Shown here: in pieces, positions 8,742 to 18,082 of the stretch
Layout: each line of letters opens with the position of its first letter
Position numbering within the stretch: the stretch's first letter is position 1
Origin: Iamia sp035575815
Lineage (GTDB): Bacteria; Actinomycetota; Acidimicrobiia; Acidimicrobiales; Iamiaceae
DNA: 64,000 nt
Direction of reading: 5' to 3'
NCBI RefSeq assembly: GCF_035575815.1
Contig: NZ_DATLXO010000088.1
Coordinates: forward strand, 13,221 to 77,220
Made by a program: the position numbers and the translations under genes
The notes under the pieces: model-generated
Database searches by the model: none
Seen by the model: the letters and a program-made list of their open reading frames with translations, nothing else
Told to the model about the DNA's origin: nothing

Positions 8742-10079
8742 GTGCCCGCCACCGTCCTGGTCGGCACCCAGTGGGGTGACGAGGGCAAGGGCAAGTTCAC
8801 CGACCTCGTCGCCAAGGAGGCGTCGATGGTCGTCCGCTACCAGGGCGGCCACAACGCCGGCCACACCCTGGTCGTCGACGGCGAGCAGTTCGCCCTCCAG
8901 CTCCTGCCCAGCGGCATCCTCTACGACCACATCACCCCCGTCATCGGCAACGGGGTGGTGGTCGACCCGCAGGTGCTCATCGCCGAGATGGACACCTTCG
9001 CCCGCCGGGGCGTCGACGTCTCGCGCCTGCGGGTCAGCGGCAACGCCCACCTCATCCTGCCGTTCCACCAGGAGATCGACCGCCTCACCGAGCGCCGCCT
9101 GGGCCGGGCCAAGCTGGGCACGACCAAGCGGGGCATCGGGCCGGCCTACGCCGACAAGTCGTCGCGGGTGGGGCTGCGGGTGCAGGACCTGCTCGACGCC
9201 AAGATCTTCCGGACCAAGCTGGAGGCCTTGGCCAAGGAGAAGAACCAGGTCCTGGCCAAGGTCTTCAACCAGCTGCCCCTCGACGTCGACGAGATCGCCG
9301 ATCGCTACCTCGACGAGTACCTGCCTCGAATCCGGGACCACATCGCCGACACCGTCAACCTGGTGCACGACGCCCTCGATGCCGGCCAGCACGTGCTCTT
9401 CGAGGGGGCGCAGGCCACGTTCCTCGACCTCGACCACGGGACCTATCCGTTCGTCACCTCGTCGAACCCGGTCGCCGGCGGGGTCTGCACGGGCGCCGGC
9501 GTCGGCCCCCGCTACATCGACCGCGTGGTCGGCGTGGCCAAGGCCTACGTCACCCGCGTCGGCACCGGGCCCTTCCCCACCGAGCTGGCCATGTCGTATG
9601 ACGCCATCGGCGGCAAGGACCGCGAGGGCGTCGACGCCGAGGAGGTCCGGATGGGGGACCACTTCGTCGACGTGGGCCGGGAGTACGGGGTCAACACTGG
9701 CCGTCGCCGTCGCCCGGGCTGGTTCGACGCGGTGATGCTGCGCCATGCGGTACGCCTGAACTCGCTGTCGGAGCTGGCCATCACCAAGCTCGACATCCTC
9801 GACGCGCTCGAGACGGTGAAGCTGTGCGTCGCCTACGAGGTCGACGGCCAGCGCACCACCCAGCTCCCGTACCACCAGTCGGATCTCCACGCCGCCCGTC
9901 CCGTCTACGAGGAGATGCCCGGGTGGCGGACCGACCTCACCGCCGTCACCGAGGCGTCGGACCTGCCGGCCGAGGCGGCCGCGTACCTCGATCGCCTCGA
10001 GTCCGAGGTCGGCGTCCCGGTCGCCCTGGTGGGCACCGGGCCGGGCCGCGACCAGTTCGTCCACCGCCGCGACCCGTGA
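8742..10079 (+). CDS. purA: Adenylosuccinate synthetase
   Basis: PurA joins IMP and aspartate using GTP, the first committed step to AMP. The 445-residue protein is of usual length and has the GTP loop QWGDEGKGK near the N-terminus with the catalytic Asp, GGHNAGHT with the catalytic His, GIGPAYADK, and the LFEGAQATFLDLDHGTYPFVTSSNP block. A GTG start is fixed by the Shine-Dalgarno sequence. The C-terminal end VGTGPGRDQFVHRR is normal for the family. purD follows after a 199-bp gap filled with direct repeats. Confidence 0.97.
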   Translation: MPATVLVGTQWGDEGKGKFTDLVAKEASMVVRYQGGHNAGHTLVVDGEQFALQLLPSGILYDHITPVIGNGVVVDPQVLIAEMDTFARRGVDVSRLRVSGNAHLILPFHQEIDRLTERRLGRAKLGTTKRGIGPAYADKSSRVGLRVQDLLDAKIFRTKLEALAKEKNQVLAKVFNQLPLDVDEIADRYLDEYLPRIRDHIADTVNLVHDALDAGQHVLFEGAQATFLDLDHGTYPFVTSSNPVAGGVCTGAGVGPRYIDRVVGVAKAYVTRVGTGPFPTELAMSYDAIGGKDREGVDAEEVRMGDHFVDVGREYGVNTGRRRRPGWFDAVMLRHAVRLNSLSELAITKLDILDALETVKLCVAYEVDGQRTTQLPYHQSDLHAARPVYEEMPGWRTDLTAVTEASDLPAEAAAYLDRLESEVGVPVALVGTGPGRDQFVHRRDP

Positions 10080-10101
10080 GCTCCCCGTCCCGAGTGGTCA
10101 C

Positions 10102-10164
10102 CCCCTCGTACCGGTACCGGATCTGGGGGTGGGAGCACCCACTATCCCGACCAGTTCGTCCACC
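10102..10164. repeat. Intergenic repeat, copy 1
   Basis: Starts CCCCTCGTACCGGTACCGGA, contains GGATCTGGGGGTGGGAGCAC with a GGGTG-GGAG-CACCC hairpin, and ends CGACCAGTTCGTCCACC. Those last 17 bp are identical to 10049-10065 inside the purA 3' end. Confidence 0.75.
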
Positions 10165-10206
10165 CTCGCCGCCAGATGTGCGGGCGTGCCCCCTGCGGAC
10201 CGCGTC

Positions 10207-10263
10207 CCCCTCGTACTGGTACGGGATCTGGGGGTGGGAGCACCCGATCTCCCGACCAGTTCG
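10207..10263. repeat. Intergenic repeat, copy 2
   Basis: A near-copy of 10102-10164 starting 105 bp later: CCCCTCGTACTGGTACGGGA, the same GGGTGGGAGCACCC hairpin, and CGACCAGTTCG. It ends 16 bp before the purD start. Confidence 0.75.
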
Positions 10264-10278
10264 CTGCGGTGGGTCGAC

Positions 10279-11496
10279 GTGAGGGTCTGCATCGTGGGCT
10301 CCGGAGGGCGCGAGCACGGCTTGGCGATCGCCCTCGGGTGCACCGCCGAGGTCGTGGTGGCGCCCGGGAACCCGGGCATCCCGGATTCGGTCGCCACCGA
10401 CCCGGAGGACCTCGAGGCCGACCTGTTCGTGATCGGACCGGAGCAGCCACTCGTCGACGGCCTGGCCGACCGGTTGCGGGCGGCCGGCCGACGGGTGCTC
10501 GGCCCCGGCGCGGACGGAGCCCGCGTCGAGGGGTCCAAGGCCTACATGAAGGAGCTCGTCGGCCAGGCGGGCGTGCCGACCGCCCGCTACGGCGTGTTCT
10601 CCGAGGTGGACCCGGCGCTGGCCTTCCTCCAGACGCTGCCCGGGCTCTACGTGGTGAAGACCGATGGACTGACCGCCGGCAAGGGCGTGCTGGTCACCGA
10701 GTCCTTTGAGGAGGCCGCAGCCGACGTGCGCGACAAGCTCTCGGGCCTGTCGTTCGGCGCCGCCGGGCGCACGGTGGTGATCGAGGAGGGCCTCACCGGC
10801 CCCGAAGCATCGGTGTTCGCCATCTGCGACGGCACCCGGGCCGTGACCCTTCCGCCGGCCCAGGACTTCAAGCGCCTGGGCGATGGCGACGCGGGGCCCA
10901 ACACCGGGGGCATGGGGGCCTGGTCCCCGGTGCCGGTCGCCGGGGTCGAGCTAGGCGACGAGGTGGTCGCACGCTTCGTCGAACCCACCCTCGCGGCCCT
11001 TCGCGCCCGGGGCGTCGACTACCGAGGCGTGCTCTACGCCGGGCTGATGCTCACCCCCGACGGCCCCAAGCTGATCGAGTACAACGTCCGCTTCGGAGAC
11101 CCCGACTCCCAGGTGGTGCTCCTGCGGGTCACGTCCGACCTGGCCGAGCTGCTGGCCGCCGCGGCCGACGGTGACCTCGGCCGGGCCCCGCCGGTCACCA
11201 CCACCGACGACGTCGTCGTGGCCGTGGTGGCGGCCAGCGACGGCTACCCGGTCGCGCCCCGCACCGGCGACCGGATCGAGGGATTGGAGGCGGCTCGGGC
11301 GATCGACGGGGCCGAGGTGCTCTGCGCCGGCGTCGCCCTCGACGACGAGGGGCACCTCATCACCGATGGCGGCCGGGTGCTGAACGTCGTCGGCCGGGGC
11401 CCCGACTCCGCCACGGCGCGCCGGCGCGCCTATGAGGCCATGGCGTGCATCTCGTGGCCGGGCCTGCACCACCGCGCCGACATCGCGGCGCCCTGA
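10279..11496 (+). CDS. purD: Phosphoribosylamine-glycine ligase
   Basis: PurD makes glycinamide ribonucleotide (step 2 of purine synthesis) by ATP-dependent ligation of glycine. The 405-residue protein opens VRVCIVGSGGREHGLAIALG and has the ATP-grasp features VVKTDGLTAGKGV, EEGLTGPEASVFAICDG, PAQDFKRLGDGDAGPNTGGMGAWSP (split here as two blocks) and EYNVRFGDPDSQ. GTG 10279 is the family start; an upstream in-frame ATG would read through the repeats and is rejected. It is slightly short at the C-terminus, ending WPGLHHRADIAAP. The gene converges on an oxidoreductase across a tandem repeat. Confidence 0.95.
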   Translation: MRVCIVGSGGREHGLAIALGCTAEVVVAPGNPGIPDSVATDPEDLEADLFVIGPEQPLVDGLADRLRAAGRRVLGPGADGARVEGSKAYMKELVGQAGVPTARYGVFSEVDPALAFLQTLPGLYVVKTDGLTAGKGVLVTESFEEAAADVRDKLSGLSFGAAGRTVVIEEGLTGPEASVFAICDGTRAVTLPPAQDFKRLGDGDAGPNTGGMGAWSPVPVAGVELGDEVVARFVEPTLAALRARGVDYRGVLYAGLMLTPDGPKLIEYNVRFGDPDSQVVLLRVTSDLAELLAAAADGDLGRAPPVTTTDDVVVAVVAASDGYPVAPRTGDRIEGLEAARAIDGAEVLCAGVALDDEGHLITDGGRVLNVVGRGPDSATARRRAYEAMACISWPGLHHRADIAAP

Positions 11497-11509
11497 CCGA
11501 CCCGCCACC

Positions 11510-11695
11510 AACTGGTCGCGATCGACGTTGCTGGGCGGGCGGGTTCCGCGACCAGAACCAGGGTTGCCGGGAACTGGTCGCGAAAGGCGTTGCGGGGAGG
11601 ACGGGTTCCGCGACCAGAACCAGGGCTGCTGAGAACTGGTCGCGATCGACGTTGCGGGGACGACGGGTTCCGCGACCAGAACCAGGCTGCTGTCG
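11510..11695. repeat. Three tandem 62-bp units with internal dyads
   Basis: Units begin AACTGGTCGCG at 11510, 11572 and 11634. Each contains GGTTCCGCGACCAGAACCAG, so CTGGTCGCG and CGCGACCAG form a stem with a ~28-nt loop. The array fills the gap between the convergent purD and LLM genes. It resembles a REP-type element and may act as a bidirectional transcript end. Confidence 0.85.
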
Positions 11696-11703
11696 CGACC
11701 AGC

Positions 11704-12726
<1,023 letters not shown>

Positions 12727-12874
12727 GGGGCGGGGTCTCCGGGTGCGGTCCGCTCGCAGAGGGGAGGCGGACACCAGGGGGCAACGCCCCACGACTCTGG
12801 GCTCTTCCGCCGCCCTCCGGCCGGGGCGCGAGGCGGGTCAGGGCGGGCCGGCCGTCGGGTGGCGGCGCCGGGGC

Positions 12875-12880
12875 TACGGT
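12875..12880 (+). promoter_or_regulatory. -10 element of purE
   Basis: TACGGT ends 7 nt before ATG 12888. Confidence 0.5.
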
Positions 12881-12887
12881 CCGGGCC

Positions 12888-13361
12888 ATGTCCACGTACA
12901 AGGTCGCGGTGCTCATGGGTTCTCCGAACGACGGCGAGAAGATGGCCCCGGTGGCCGCCACGCTCGCCGGCTTCGGCATCGAGGCGGACGTCCGCGTCCT
13001 CTCGGCGCACCGCACGCCCACCGAGGTCGCGACCCTCGCCGCCACCGCCCGCGACGAGGGCTTCGCCGCGTTCGTCTGCGGCGCAGGGATGGCGGCCCAC
13101 CTCGCGGGCGCCGTCGCCGCCCACACCACCCTGCCGGTCGTGGGCGTCCCCCTTTCGCGCGGTGCCCTCAACGGCGTCGACGCGCTGATGAGCACCGTGC
13201 AGATGCCCCCGGGCATCCCGGTCGCCACGGTCGCGGTCGACGGCGCCGTGAACGCCGCTCTCCTGGTCGTCCAACTGTTGGCCGTCGGCGACGCCGCGCT
13301 CGCAGACCAGCTGGCCGAGGATCGGGTGGCGCGAGCCACGCCGGTCCCGTCCTCGACCTGA
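12888..13361 (+). CDS. purE: 5-(carboxyamino)imidazole ribonucleotide mutase
   Basis: PurE rearranges N5-CAIR to CAIR in IMP synthesis. The 157-residue protein has VAVLMGSPNDGEKM, the SAHRTP motif with the catalytic His, CGAGMAAHLAGAVAAHTTLPVVGVP and VDALMSTVQMPPGIPVATVAVDGAVNAAL. GMAAHL here stands where most homologues have GGAAHL. The partner purK is not in this window. The N-terminal ATG follows the promoter directly. Confidence 0.95.
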   Translation: MSTYKVAVLMGSPNDGEKMAPVAATLAGFGIEADVRVLSAHRTPTEVATLAATARDEGFAAFVCGAGMAAHLAGAVAAHTTLPVVGVPLSRGALNGVDALMSTVQMPPGIPVATVAVDGAVNAALLVVQLLAVGDAALADQLAEDRVARATPVPSST

Positions 13362-13379
13362 GGTCGGGGTGGCGGCCGA

Positions 13380-13769
13380 TCAGGCCGGGCGGAGCCGGCT
13401 CCGCAGCGAGCGGCGCGGACGGGAGCCGTGGGCGTCGACCGACGGGAGCGGCGTGCGGGTGAGCCCGCCGGCGGTGACGACCGCGCCACGCCGGTGCTCG
13501 TTGCGCTCCGCCCGGCGCTCGGCCTTCTCGATGGTGCGGATCTCGCGGGCCGAACGCACCTTGGGCGCACCAGAGGATCGACGCACGCCGGAGCGCCCGA
13601 TGGCACACGAGATGCACAGCGCGGGCTTGCGGGGGCCCCAGGGCGTGACGAGGCATCCGTCGCAGTGCCAGCGGCCACACTCGTGACAGAGGCGCTCGGC
13701 GGTCTCGAAGGGGTGCAGGACGCAGCTCTCGTGCGTGGGCGCGTCTGCACCGAGGCCGATGGTCACCAC
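13380..13769 (-). CDS. Zinc-finger (B-box-like) protein of unknown function
   Basis: About 129 residues. Near the N-terminus lies a Cys/His cluster: ESCVLHP, then RLCHECGRWHCDGCLV, then ALCISC, a B-box-like double zinc site. The rest is basic, with a helix SAREIRTIEKAERRAERNEHRR and an Arg-rich end, suggesting nucleic-acid or protein binding. GTG 13769 or 13766 is chosen because longer starts would run over the divergent purB start at 13840. Function unknown. Confidence 0.65.
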   Translation of the reverse strand: MVTIGLGADAPTHESCVLHPFETAERLCHECGRWHCDGCLVTPWGPRKPALCISCAIGRSGVRRSSGAPKVRSAREIRTIEKAERRAERNEHRRGAVVTAGGLTRTPLPSVDAHGSRPRRSLRSRLRPA

Positions 13770-13827
13770 CCCCCATCGGACGGGTCGTCCCGCCCTTGAG
13801 GAAGGGGAGCGGCGGCGGGACCGCCGG

Positions 13828-13833
13828 TACGAT
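13828..13833 (+). promoter_or_regulatory. -10 element of purB
   Basis: TACGAT ends 6 nt before GTG 13840. Confidence 0.5.
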
Positions 13834-13839
13834 CGGCAG

Positions 13840-15264
13840 GTGACCGCAACGCCCCCCAACGTGCTCGCCCTGCGGTACGCCAGTCCGGCCATGGTCGACC
13901 TCTGGTCGCCCGGGACCAAGGTCGTCCTCGAACGTCGGCTGTGGTTGGCGGTGCTACGAGCCCAGCGCGACCTGGGCGTCGCGGTGGCCGACGGGGTGAT
14001 CGAGGCCTACGAGGCGGTCGCCGAGCGGGTCGACCTCGGGTCGATCGCGTCGCGGGAGCGGGTCACCCGCCACGACGTGAAGGCCCGCATCGAGGAGTTC
14101 TCGGCCCTGGCCGGCCACGAGGCGATCCACGCCGGCATGACGTCGCGCGACCTCACCGAGAACGTCGAGCAGCTCCAGGTGCGCGATGCCCTGCGCCTCG
14201 TCCGCCGCCGGCTCGTCGCGGTGCTGGTGCGCATGGCCGCTCGCGCCGCGGAGCACGAGACGTTGGTGATGGCGGGCCGCAGCCACAACGTGCCGGCCCA
14301 GGCCACGACGCTCGGCAAGCGCTTCGCCAACGCCGGGCAGGAGACCCTGCTCGCCCTCGGTCGCCTCGACGACCTCCTCGCCCGCTACCCGCTTCGGGGC
14401 ATCAAGGGCCCCGTCGGCACCCAGCAGGACATGCTCGACCTGCTCGGGTCCGACGCCGCTGTCGACCACCTCGAGACCGAGGTGGCCGCTGCGCTGGGCT
14501 TCGACGCCGTGCTCACCAACGTGGGCCAGGTCTACCCGCGCTCGCTCGACCTCGACGTGGTGGCGGCTCTCGTGCAGGCCGCCGCCGGTCCGACCAGCCT
14601 GGCCACCACGATCCGCCTCATGGCCGGCCAGGAGCTCGTCACCGAGGGCTTCGCTCCCGGCCAGGTCGGCTCCTCCGCGATGCCCCACAAGATGAACACC
14701 CGCTCTGCGGAGCGGATCTGCGGGCTCTCCGCCGTCCTCGGGGGCCACCTGGCCATGGTGACGGCCCTGGCCGGAGACCAGTGGAACGAGGGCGATGTGA
14801 GCTGCTCGGTCGTGCGGCGGGTGGCCCTGCCCGATGCCTTCTTCGCCGTCGACGGCGTGTGCGAGACGGCCCTGACCGTGCTCGACGAGTTCGGCGCGTT
14901 CCCCGCGGTGGTCGAGCGCGAGCTCCAGCGCTACCTGCCCTTCCTGGCCACCACCAAGGTCCTGATGGCGGCGGTCCGCGCCGGCGTCGGGCGCGAGGTC
15001 GCCCACGAGGCCATCGGTGACCACGCCGTGGCCGTCGCCCTCGAGATGCGGGAGAAGGGCGCGGCCGACAACGACCTGCTCGACCGGCTCGGCGCCGATG
15101 AGCGCCTCGGCCTGGGGGCCGAGCAGGTGGCTGCGGTGGTCGCCGAGCCGCTGAGCTTCGTCGGCCGCGCCCCGGCCCAGACCGCGGCCTTCGTCGCGGA
15201 GGTCGGCGCCCTGGCCGCGGCGGATCCCGACGCCGCCGCCTACGCACCGGCGCCGCTCCTCTAG
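13840..15264 (+). CDS. purB: Adenylosuccinate lyase
   Basis: PurB splits fumarate from SAICAR and from adenylosuccinate, so it serves both the IMP and the AMP branch. The 474-residue protein has GHEAIHAGMTSRDLTENV, the catalytic-His region AGRSHNVPAQATTLGKRFA, IKGPVGTQQDML and the signature loop VGSSAMPHKMNTRSAERI. A GTG start follows the near-start promoter; the open frame upstream is out of family. It lies 29 bp before purC, which carries its own -10 element. Confidence 0.95.
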   Translation: MTATPPNVLALRYASPAMVDLWSPGTKVVLERRLWLAVLRAQRDLGVAVADGVIEAYEAVAERVDLGSIASRERVTRHDVKARIEEFSALAGHEAIHAGMTSRDLTENVEQLQVRDALRLVRRRLVAVLVRMAARAAEHETLVMAGRSHNVPAQATTLGKRFANAGQETLLALGRLDDLLARYPLRGIKGPVGTQQDMLDLLGSDAAVDHLETEVAAALGFDAVLTNVGQVYPRSLDLDVVAALVQAAAGPTSLATTIRLMAGQELVTEGFAPGQVGSSAMPHKMNTRSAERICGLSAVLGGHLAMVTALAGDQWNEGDVSCSVVRRVALPDAFFAVDGVCETALTVLDEFGAFPAVVERELQRYLPFLATTKVLMAAVRAGVGREVAHEAIGDHAVAVALEMREKGAADNDLLDRLGADERLGLGAEQVAAVVAEPLSFVGRAPAQTAAFVAEVGALAAADPDAAAYAPAPLL

Positions 15265-15279
15265 CCGCGACCGGCCCGG

Positions 15280-15285
15280 TAGGTT
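15280..15285 (+). promoter_or_regulatory. -10 element of purC
   Basis: TAGGTT ends 8 nt before GTG 15294. Confidence 0.5.
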
Positions 15286-15293
15286 CTGCATCC

Positions 15294-16181
15294 GTGCCCG
15301 AGATCGCCCTTCCCCACCTGTCCTCCGGCAAGGTCCGCGAGATCTACGACGCCGGTGACGACCGGCTCCTGCTCGTCACCTCCGACCGGGTGTCGGCCTT
15401 CGACGTGGTGATGGCCGAGCCCATCCCCGACAAGGGTCGGGTGCTCACCGCCATGTCCGCGTTCTGGTTTGAGCACCTGGCCGACGTGGCGCCCGGGCAC
15501 CTGATCTCCACCGAGCTGGACGACCTGCCGAGCGAGGCCCGTGACCCGTCGCTCGCCGGGCGGGTGATGCTCTGCCGCCGGGCCGAGATGCTGCCCATCG
15601 AGTGCATCGTTCGCGGCTACCTCACCGGTTCGGCGTGGAAGGAGTACCGCACCTCGGGCACCATGCACGGGGCCCCCTTGCCCGAGGGGCTGCAGGAGTC
15701 CGATCGGCTGCCCGAGCCGGTGTTCACGCCGTCGACCAAGGCCGCGGTCGGCGATCACGACGTCAACCTCTCGTTCGAGGAGGCGGTCGGGCTGGTGGGT
15801 CGCGACCTGGCCGAGCGGACCCGCGACGTCTGCCTCGAGCTTTACCGCCGGGGGGCGGCGTGGGCCGCCGAGCGGGGGATCGTCATCGCCGACACCAAGT
15901 TCGAGCTGGGCCTGATCGACGGCGAGCTGATCGTGGCCGACGAGGTCCTGACCCCGGACTCCTCGCGCTTCTGGCCGGCGGACTCCTGGCACCCCGGCAC
16001 GACCCCGCCGTCGTTCGACAAGCAGCCGGTGCGCGACCACCTCGAGACCCTCGACTGGGACAAGACCCCGCCGCCGCCCCGCCTGCCCGACGCGGTCGTG
16101 GCGGCCAGTGCCGCCCGCTACCGCGAGGCCTACGAACGCATCACCGGTCGGGCGCTGGCGGACTGGCCCGGCGGCACGTGA
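15294..16181 (+). CDS. purC: Phosphoribosylaminoimidazole-succinocarboxamide synthase
   Basis: PurC ligates CAIR with aspartate using ATP. The 295-residue protein has LSSGKVREIYDAGDDRLLLV, SDRVSAFDVVM, the RRAEMLPIECIVRGYLTGSAWK block, DHDVNLSFE and IVIADTKFELGL with the catalytic acid, then ADEVLTPDSSRFWP. Its length matches the longer actinobacterial/yeast-like PurC type. The start is GTG, with no Shine-Dalgarno. Confidence 0.96.
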   Translation: MPEIALPHLSSGKVREIYDAGDDRLLLVTSDRVSAFDVVMAEPIPDKGRVLTAMSAFWFEHLADVAPGHLISTELDDLPSEARDPSLAGRVMLCRRAEMLPIECIVRGYLTGSAWKEYRTSGTMHGAPLPEGLQESDRLPEPVFTPSTKAAVGDHDVNLSFEEAVGLVGRDLAERTRDVCLELYRRGAAWAAERGIVIADTKFELGLIDGELIVADEVLTPDSSRFWPADSWHPGTTPPSFDKQPVRDHLETLDWDKTPPPPRLPDAVVAASAARYREAYERITGRALADWPGGT

Positions 16182-16211
16182 GCTGAACCACGACCCGTGC
16201 TCGCTCGCCGC

Positions 16212-16217
16212 TACCGT
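16212..16217 (+). promoter_or_regulatory. -10 element of the 16224 gene
   Basis: TACCGT ends 6 nt before ATG 16224. Confidence 0.5.
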
Positions 16218-16223
16218 TCGGTC

Positions 16224-16641
16224 ATGGCGCCCCGCCGGATCGAGCTCCGCCACGAGTGGGGCCACCACCCGCTCTGGGACGTGGACCGCGACGTCGACCT
16301 CGACCCGTCGAGCCTGGGCCTCCCCGCATCGGTCGTGGACCGACTCGACGCGTGGGCCGCCCGGTGGGACACGACGTTCGATCTGATCGCGCCCGACCGC
16401 CGCAAGGTGGAGCACTTCGTGATCGAAGAGCTGGGCCGCGACGGCGCGCGGCTCTGGCGGGCCCTGCTCGGTCTGCTCCCCCCGTCGGAGGTGACCTTCT
16501 CGTTTGTCCACGAGCAGGTCACCTACCGCGACGCCTCCGAGCTACCGGTCGAGTGGCGCTTCGGGGTAGGTCCGGGGCCCGAGCGGGCGGGGGTGCTCCG
16601 GGCCCACTGGCGTTCGGAAGCGCGTCGGCCGGTGTGCCACC
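16224..16641 (+). CDS. Conserved small protein whose frame runs on into purQ
   Basis: From ATG 16224 about 110-130 codons look genuine (strong G/C at third positions): ELRHEWGHHPLWDVDRDVDL, LPASVVDRLDAWAARWDTTFD and GARLWRALLGLLPPSEVTFSF. This resembles small actinobacterial proteins of unknown function. No stop occurs in this frame; it stays open across all of purS, which uses another frame, and continues in frame with purQ to 17579. The end given here is therefore nominal. A slip into the next frame near 16560-16620 would end it at 16645 with a 4-nt overlap on purS, the arrangement I consider most natural. Confidence 0.55.
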
Positions 16642-16905
16642 ATGACCGCCATGCGGTTCGACGTGCTGGTGGAGGTGAGCCCCCGCCAGGGCGTGGCGGA
16701 CCCCCAGGGCCAGACCATCGAACGCTCGTTGCCGGCGCTCGGCTTCGACGGCGTCACCGGGGTGCGGGTCGGCAAGGCCATCCGGTTCCAGGTGACCGCG
16801 GACTCCGAGAGCGCGGCGCGGACCGAGGTCTCCGACATTTGCGCCCGGTTCCTCACCAACCCGGTGATCGAGGACAGCGACGTGTCGCTCACGGCCGCGT
16901 CGTGA
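16642..16905 (+). CDS. purS: FGAM synthase subunit PurS
   Basis: PurS (87 residues) is the small structural subunit bridging PurL and PurQ in the three-part formylglycinamidine ribonucleotide synthase of Gram-positives. It shows MRFDVLVEVSPRQGVADPQG, a GFDGVTGVRVGKAIRF strand and the closing SDICARFLTNPVIEDSDV. Its stop overlaps the purQ start by 4 nt (GTGA). A second ATG nine bases in could also serve. Confidence 0.93.
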   Translation: MTAMRFDVLVEVSPRQGVADPQGQTIERSLPALGFDGVTGVRVGKAIRFQVTADSESAARTEVSDICARFLTNPVIEDSDVSLTAAS

Positions 16906-17579
16906 CCGCGACCGTCGGGGTCGTGCAGTTCCCCGGCTCCAACTGCGAGCACGACGCCGTGGAGGCGCTCAGGTCCCTCGGCGCGGAGGCCCGGCTGCTC
17001 TGGCACGGCGACGCGACCGTCGACGGCGTCGACGCGGTCATCGTCCCCGGTGGCTTCGCCCACGGTGACTATCTGCGCCCCGGCGCCATCGCCCGCTTCT
17101 CGCCGGTGATGGACGCCGTCGCCGCCTTCGCCGGTGCCGGCGGGCCCGTCGTCGGCATCTGCAACGGGTTCCAGGTGCTCACCGAAGCCGGGCTCCTACC
17201 CGGTGCTCTTCACAAGAACGAGGGCCTTCGCTTCTTGTGCACCACTGTAGAGCTGCGCGTCGAGAGCACCCGCTCGGTGCTCACCGGCGCCGCGTCGGTC
17301 GGCGATGTGCTGCGAGTGCCGATCAACCACTTCGAGGGCGCCTTCACCTGTGATGACGAGACCCTCGCCCGGCTGGAGGCGAAAGACCAGATCGTCCTCC
17401 GCTACGTCGACAACCCGAACGGGTCGAGAGCCGACATCGCGGCGGTCAGCAACGAGGCCGGCAACGTCGTGGGCCTGATGCCGCACCCCGAGCGGGCCGT
17501 GAGCGAGCTGCTCGGGTCGGTCGACGGCATCCCGCTGCTGCGCTCGATCATCGGGCGCGCCAGCGCACCCGTCGCCTAG
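16902..17579 (+). CDS. purQ: FGAM synthase glutaminase subunit PurQ
   Basis: PurQ releases ammonia from glutamine for PurL. The 225-residue class-I amidotransferase shows VVQFPGSNCEHDAVEALRSLG, GGFAHGDYLRPGA, the nucleophile motif GICNGFQVL and the His-Glu pair in LMPHPERAV. It is translationally coupled to purS. The long open frame upstream of GTG 16902 belongs to the stop-less 16224 frame and is not expected in mature PurQ. Confidence 0.94.
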   Translation: MTATVGVVQFPGSNCEHDAVEALRSLGAEARLLWHGDATVDGVDAVIVPGGFAHGDYLRPGAIARFSPVMDAVAAFAGAGGPVVGICNGFQVLTEAGLLPGALHKNEGLRFLCTTVELRVESTRSVLTGAASVGDVLRVPINHFEGAFTCDDETLARLEAKDQIVLRYVDNPNGSRADIAAVSNEAGNVVGLMPHPERAVSELLGSVDGIPLLRSIIGRASAPVA

Positions 17580-17650
17580 CGCTCGGCTGATCTGAGGTCT
17601 CCTCCCGCTCGGTCCCAAGTCCCTCCGACCCCGAGCAGGACTGATGAGGG

Positions 17651-18082
17651 TCAGCGGCGACGGGAGATCCCAGCCTTCTCGAGCAGAGCCGGCGCCACGC
17701 CGGACTTCCGCCACACGGCGTAGCTGATGCCCTTGCGCTCGCCGTAGGCGGCGGCGTGGGCGACGAAGTCTCCCTCGACGGCACTGAGGTCGACGGTGGG
17801 CTGCTTGGTGCGCAGCTCGCGCTCGAGGTCCTGCTTCTCCTGACGGAGGTTCAGCGTGGCGATGGCATCGGCATCGGCCAGCTCGGCCTCGATGGCATCG
17901 ATGCGGTCCTGGATGGTGCTCGCCGTGCGCTGGCGACCGCGCTTGGGCTTGTTCGCGGCGAGCGCCTCGAGGTACCTCGACACTGCTCTTGACTCCACCC
18001 GCCCTTGGGCGATGGCGGCCTTGTGCTCATCGGACATGGTGCGCTTGGACGGTGTGCTCTTGGCTGTCTTCTTGGGGGGCAT
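17651..18082 (-). CDS. Conserved actinobacterial protein of unknown function
   Basis: The 143-residue protein has a basic start (MPPKKTAKSTPSKRTMSDEH), then AAIAQGRVESRAVSRYLEAL, KPKRGRQR, a coiled segment IDAIEAELADADAIATLNLR and a conserved end YGERKGISYAVWRKSGVAPA. The pattern suggests a small nucleic-acid-associated protein, but I know no function. It points against the surrounding pur genes and its 5' flank (18083-18230) is visibly more A/T-rich than the neighbourhood. TTG at 18094 is an alternative start. Confidence 0.7.
   Translation of the reverse strand: MPPKKTAKSTPSKRTMSDEHKAAIAQGRVESRAVSRYLEALAANKPKRGRQRTASTIQDRIDAIEAELADADAIATLNLRQEKQDLERELRTKQPTVDLSAVEGDFVAHAAAYGERKGISYAVWRKSGVAPALLEKAGISRRR

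Noticed and set aside
10098..10317. Minus-strand frames repeating GCSHPQIPYQYEG
   Set aside because: They are translations of the intergenic direct repeats, not proteins.
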